Shown here: piece by piece, positions 61,565-64,000 of the stretch
How positions within the stretch are numbered: the first letter of the stretch is position 1
Layout of the letters: every line of letters begins with the position of its first letter
Source: Paenibacillus sp. R14(2021)
Lineage (GTDB): Bacteria; Bacillota; Bacilli; Paenibacillales; Paenibacillaceae
NCBI RefSeq assembly: GCF_019431355.1
Contig: NZ_CP080269.1
Span: 2,418,001-2,482,000, forward strand
Direction: 5' to 3'
Length of the DNA: 64,000 nucleotides
The notes under the pieces: generated by a model
The model's input: only the letters and a program-made list of their open reading frames with translations
Database searches by the model: none
What the model was told of the DNA's origin: nothing
Position numbers and translations under genes: made by a program

Positions 61565-62347
61565 TTAAGCCAGGCTGCCGAATGTCTGTTTCATGAAAGC
61601 AAGACTTGCAGCCAGCTCCTTCTCCGGCTTGCCCGGCTCGCCCAGCCCGCATTCTGCGGAAATCATACCGCTGTATCCCGCTTCCTTCAGCTTCGCGGCA
61701 AATTCCGCATACGGATACTCCCCAGTGCCAGGCGACATGCGGCCCGTATCCGCCAGATGGATATGCGCCAGCCACTCCTTATGTACCGTCAGCGCATCAA
61801 GCGCTTCGCTTTCCTCATCCATGTGGTAGAAATCGGCAAGCACGCGAATGATCGGATCATTCAGCTGCTTCGCTAGATGAACCGCTTCGCCGACGCTGTT
61901 AATATAGTTGCATTCCTTCAGGTTCAGCGGCTCGATAGCAAGCGTCAAGCCGGTCCCCTTGAACGCCTCGGCAATATCGTTCAACGTATGAAGCATCTGA
62001 TCCTCGCCTCTGCCCCGTTCCCAGCCATCCGGCAATGTACGTGATCGGCCGCTGCCGAGTACGACCGTCCGGGTACCAATCCTGTGCAATGCTTCTGCCG
62101 CCGAATGGACGTATCTCCGCAGCCGTTCCCCATCGCGCTCAGGGCCAACAAGCTTCAAATCGCCGGGGAAGAAGATACTGAACGCGCTTACAGGAAGCGG
62201 ACTGTCTACGTACGCCGGAAGCACTTCTCGATGAGCAGCCGTATTCTCCAGTTGAAGCGATACGACCGCGCACTCGATATAGTCAAACCCCAAATCCTTC
62301 AGCAGCGCTGCATCTTCAATCCCTCTGCACCATCCATATGAAATCAT
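61565..62347 (-). CDS. Xylose isomerase-like TIM barrel (sugar phosphate isomerase/epimerase)
   Basis: 260 residues. AP_endonuc_2-type barrel: DLGFDYIECAVVSL, TLAIEPLNLKECNYINSVGE with the metal-binding Glu, HIHLADTGRMSPGTGEYP with the His/Asp pair and SAECGLGE with the final Glu. Members epimerise ketoses or sugars, often beside Gfo/Idh/MocA enzymes in inositol or sugar pathways. Convergent with the araC gene. Confidence 0.88.
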   Translation of the reverse strand: MISYGWCRGIEDAALLKDLGFDYIECAVVSLQLENTAAHREVLPAYVDSPLPVSAFSIFFPGDLKLVGPERDGERLRRYVHSAAEALHRIGTRTVVLGSGRSRTLPDGWERGRGEDQMLHTLNDIAEAFKGTGLTLAIEPLNLKECNYINSVGEAVHLAKQLNDPIIRVLADFYHMDEESEALDALTVHKEWLAHIHLADTGRMSPGTGEYPYAEFAAKLKEAGYSGMISAECGLGEPGKPEKELAASLAFMKQTFGSLA

Positions 62348-62452
62348 CTCCAGACACCTCCATTTGTATGTAAATGAATGGTACCATTTTTTGATGCTTC
62401 GTCAAGACAAAGCTTCTGAAGGCGGTATAGGTGCGTAATTCCCCCGATATGG

Positions 62453-62487
62453 ACAAAAAAAACGGACCTTCCTATTTGGAAGATCCG
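62453..62487 (-). terminator. phoPR terminator overlapping the phoP stop codon
   Basis: Minus-strand CGGATCTTCC / GGAAGGTCCG (one G-T pair) with an AAATA loop and eight T. The phoP TAG lies in the loop. Reading phoR then phoP shows phoP ... wait order: phoP is upstream on this strand only of this hairpin, so the hairpin ends the phoP mRNA. Confidence 0.85.
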
Positions 62488-63191
62488 AGTTTCTTCGGCA
62501 TGACAAGCTTGTAGCCGACGCCGCGAATCGATTCGATTTCGACGGATTGCTGGCCAAGCTCGAGCTTCTTGCGAAGCGAGCTGACGTGAACGTCCACCGT
62601 ACGCTGGCCTCCGATATAATCGAAGCCCCATACGACGTTCATGAGATCATCGCGGGTAATGACCATACCCGGACGCTGAACCAGATAGAGCAGCACTTCG
62701 AACTCCTTCGGCCGAAGCGGAACTGTCTCGCCGTTCAGAATGACCTCATACCGCTCCGGGTAAATGGACAGATCGCCGGCCGTGATTACCTTGTCCGTAG
62801 ACTCCGTCAGTTTGGCGTCGTCATGATTCGTCCGGCGCAGCACGGCAGATACGCGGGCCAGCAGCTCGGCAACGCCGAACGGTTTCGTCATGTAATCGTC
62901 CGCGCCGCGCTTCAGACCCTGAACGACTTCCTCTTCGGCATTCCGCGCGGTAAGAACGATAACCGGCGTACGGTTGCCGTTCTGCCGCAGGCGTGACAAA
63001 ATTTCAAACCCATTCATGCCGGGCAGCATAATATCGAGAATAATGAGATCAAATGAACGCTGCAACGCAACTTGCAAACCCTCCGCACCATGATCGATAA
63101 CGGTCGTATCGTATCCTTCCTGCGAAAGGTTATACGATAACAGTCTTGCCAAAGTCGGCTCGTCTTCAATGACCAACACTTTTTGTGTCAT
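62472..63191 (-). CDS. phoP: Response regulator, PhoP/OmpR family
   Basis: 239 residues. Receiver with Asp53 in LIILDIMLPGMNG, switch residues VIVLTAR and KPF; OmpR-type winged helix SIYPERYEVILNGETVPLRP, KEFEVLLYLVQRPGMV, VWGFDYIGGQRTVDVHVSSL, IESIRGVGYKL. The fused order with a downstream-coded kinase of PhoR type and the sequence (LVIEDEPTLARLLSYNLSQE) match PhoP of Bacillales, the phosphate-starvation regulator; a cell-wall regulator of the YycF type is less likely. Confidence 0.85.
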   Translation of the reverse strand: MTQKVLVIEDEPTLARLLSYNLSQEGYDTTVIDHGAEGLQVALQRSFDLIILDIMLPGMNGFEILSRLRQNGNRTPVIVLTARNAEEEVVQGLKRGADDYMTKPFGVAELLARVSAVLRRTNHDDAKLTESTDKVITAGDLSIYPERYEVILNGETVPLRPKEFEVLLYLVQRPGMVITRDDLMNVVWGFDYIGGQRTVDVHVSSLRKKLELGQQSVEIESIRGVGYKLVMPKKLGSSK

Positions 63192-63299
63192 GTTGACCCC
63201 CAGGCTACCATGGCAGATGCCGCACATGGTTTCGCATTTCTAAATCCTATCATAGCATTGACCTGGCAAAGGGTAAACCCCTCGCCAGGCGAACGAATT

Positions 63300-64000
63300 C
63301 TATTGAATGACTGGCAGCTCGATCGTGAACGTCGAACCGCTGCCAACCTTGCTCTCCACAGTGATCGTTCCTTTGTGCAGCTCCACCAAATGCTTGACGA
63401 TGGAGAGTCCGAGTCCGGTACCGCCTGAGCTCCGAGATCTGGCTTTGTCCACGCGGTAAAAGCGTTCAAAGATGCGCGGCAGGTCCTTCTTAGGTATTCC
63501 CATCCCCGTATCGGAAATATGAATGCGGATGTGCTCGTAATTTTCTTGACCGAACTCGTCCAGCGTCGCGTTCGGATCATGCACCGGCTCCACGACGATG
63601 CTGACGCAGCCGCCTTCCGCCGTATAGGCGATGCCGTTCGCAAGCAGATTCATAACGATCTGCCGAAGACGATCCTCGTCTGCTTCTACGTATAGTCCCT
63701 GTTCGACCTTCGCCGTGACCCGAATTTGCTTGCGCACCGCCTCCGCGCTCATCAGCTCCATCGTCTTGTTGACAAAGGACGAAAGCTCAACAGGCGAATA
63801 GAGCAGCGGCACCCGGCGGGATTCAATCTTCGACAGCTCCAGAATATCCCCGATAAGACGGTTCAACCTGTCGCTTTCATCATAGATGATCTGCAGGAAC
63901 GAGCGGGCCGTTTCCGAATCGTCAACTGCGCCGCCGAGCAGTGTTTCGGCGAAGCCTTTAACCGCTGTGACCGGCGTCTTCAGCTCATGGGATACGTTCG
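63300..64000 (-). CDS. phoR: Sensor histidine kinase, PhoR type (C-terminal part; runs off the window)
   Basis: About 233 residues of the kinase core: phospho-His motif VSHELKTPVTAVKGFAETLL, then LSKIESRRVPLLYSPVELSS, HATPase boxes LRQIVMNLLANGIAYTAEGG, ISDTGMGIPKKDLPRIFERF and SSGGTGLGLSIVKHLVELHK. The sensor part lies past the right edge. It should phosphorylate the neighbouring PhoP. 108 nt separate it from phoP. Confidence 0.85.
   Translation of the reverse strand, partial: NVSHELKTPVTAVKGFAETLLGGAVDDSETARSFLQIIYDESDRLNRLIGDILELSKIESRRVPLLYSPVELSSFVNKTMELMSAEAVRKQIRVTAKVEQGLYVEADEDRLRQIVMNLLANGIAYTAEGGCVSIVVEPVHDPNATLDEFGQENYEHIRIHISDTGMGIPKKDLPRIFERFYRVDKARSRSSGGTGLGLSIVKHLVELHKGTITVESKVGSGSTFTIELPVIQ

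Noticed and set aside
1-64000. CRISPR arrays, rRNA and tRNA genes
   Set aside because: Looked for regularly spaced repeats, tRNA T-arm and rRNA landmarks; none seen. The only spaced direct repeats are the three units at 47937-48034.

Overview
The window looks like chromosome from an endospore-forming Firmicute of the Paenibacillus type. Evidence: a GerA-family germinant receptor, oligopeptide and LplABC-type importers, YesM/YesN-style two-component regulators, strong AGGAGG ribosome binding sites, Rex boxes matching the Bacillaceae consensus, and a CydS-like oxidase subunit. Almost all genes lie on the minus strand; the main exceptions are gerB, a small surface-like gene near 34.2 kb, cspA, an HU gene, the cyd operon and one AraC regulator.

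Layout, left to right. 1-1 kb: truncated ABC exporter preceded by an 18-residue ORF. 1.2-7.1 kb: complete oppABCDF operon with its own sigma-A promoter and terminator. 7.2-9.8 kb: ArsR-like and TetR regulators with a short-chain dehydrogenase. 9.9-14 kb: germinant receptor in which gerB faces gerA-gerC tail to tail. 14.1-15.1 kb: scar joining a histidine kinase tail to a broken ccdA. 15.2-19.6 kb: GntR regulator, NCS1 permease, amidase and a PxpA/YcsF-like protein. 19.7-21.1 kb: pirin-marR pair with an operator. 21.3-31.5 kb: glycan-use locus (YesN/YesM regulators, LplABC-like importer, GH101-like enzyme, fragment of a GH110 alpha-1,3-galactosidase). A 35-bp box recurs upstream of the regulators and the importer.

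32-38.9 kb: CapA-like phosphoesterase, a two-motif beta/gamma-crystallin-like protein, a beta-rich protein, three GNAT acetyltransferases, a DUF1003 protein and a GntR/LacI-type repressor. 39-42.9 kb: DUF4965/GtaA-like protein, aldo/keto reductase and the tail of an LLM monooxygenase. 42.9-46.3 kb: OpuC-type osmolyte importer. 46.6-50.5 kb is a decayed island with small genes, a broken tyrosine recombinase beside direct repeats, cspA, HU, a broken desaturase and a dehydrogenase fragment.

50.8-53.9 kb: two Rex boxes precede a small membrane ORF, cydA, cydB and an unannotated-size third subunit gene (cydS-like). 54-59.2 kb: type III polyketide synthase, methyltransferase, FAD oxidoreductase and MMPL exporter form a compact biosynthetic operon. 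59.4-62.3 kb: Gfo/Idh/MocA dehydrogenase, divergent AraC regulator and a sugar-epimerase-like TIM barrel. 62.4-64 kb: phoP and the truncated phoR.

All assignments come from reading the sequence and from family knowledge; no database search was run. Several genes are intact transport or regulation modules, while at least seven fragments (HK tail, ccdA, GH110, LLM, integrase, desaturase, SDR) show this is an actively eroding accessory region.
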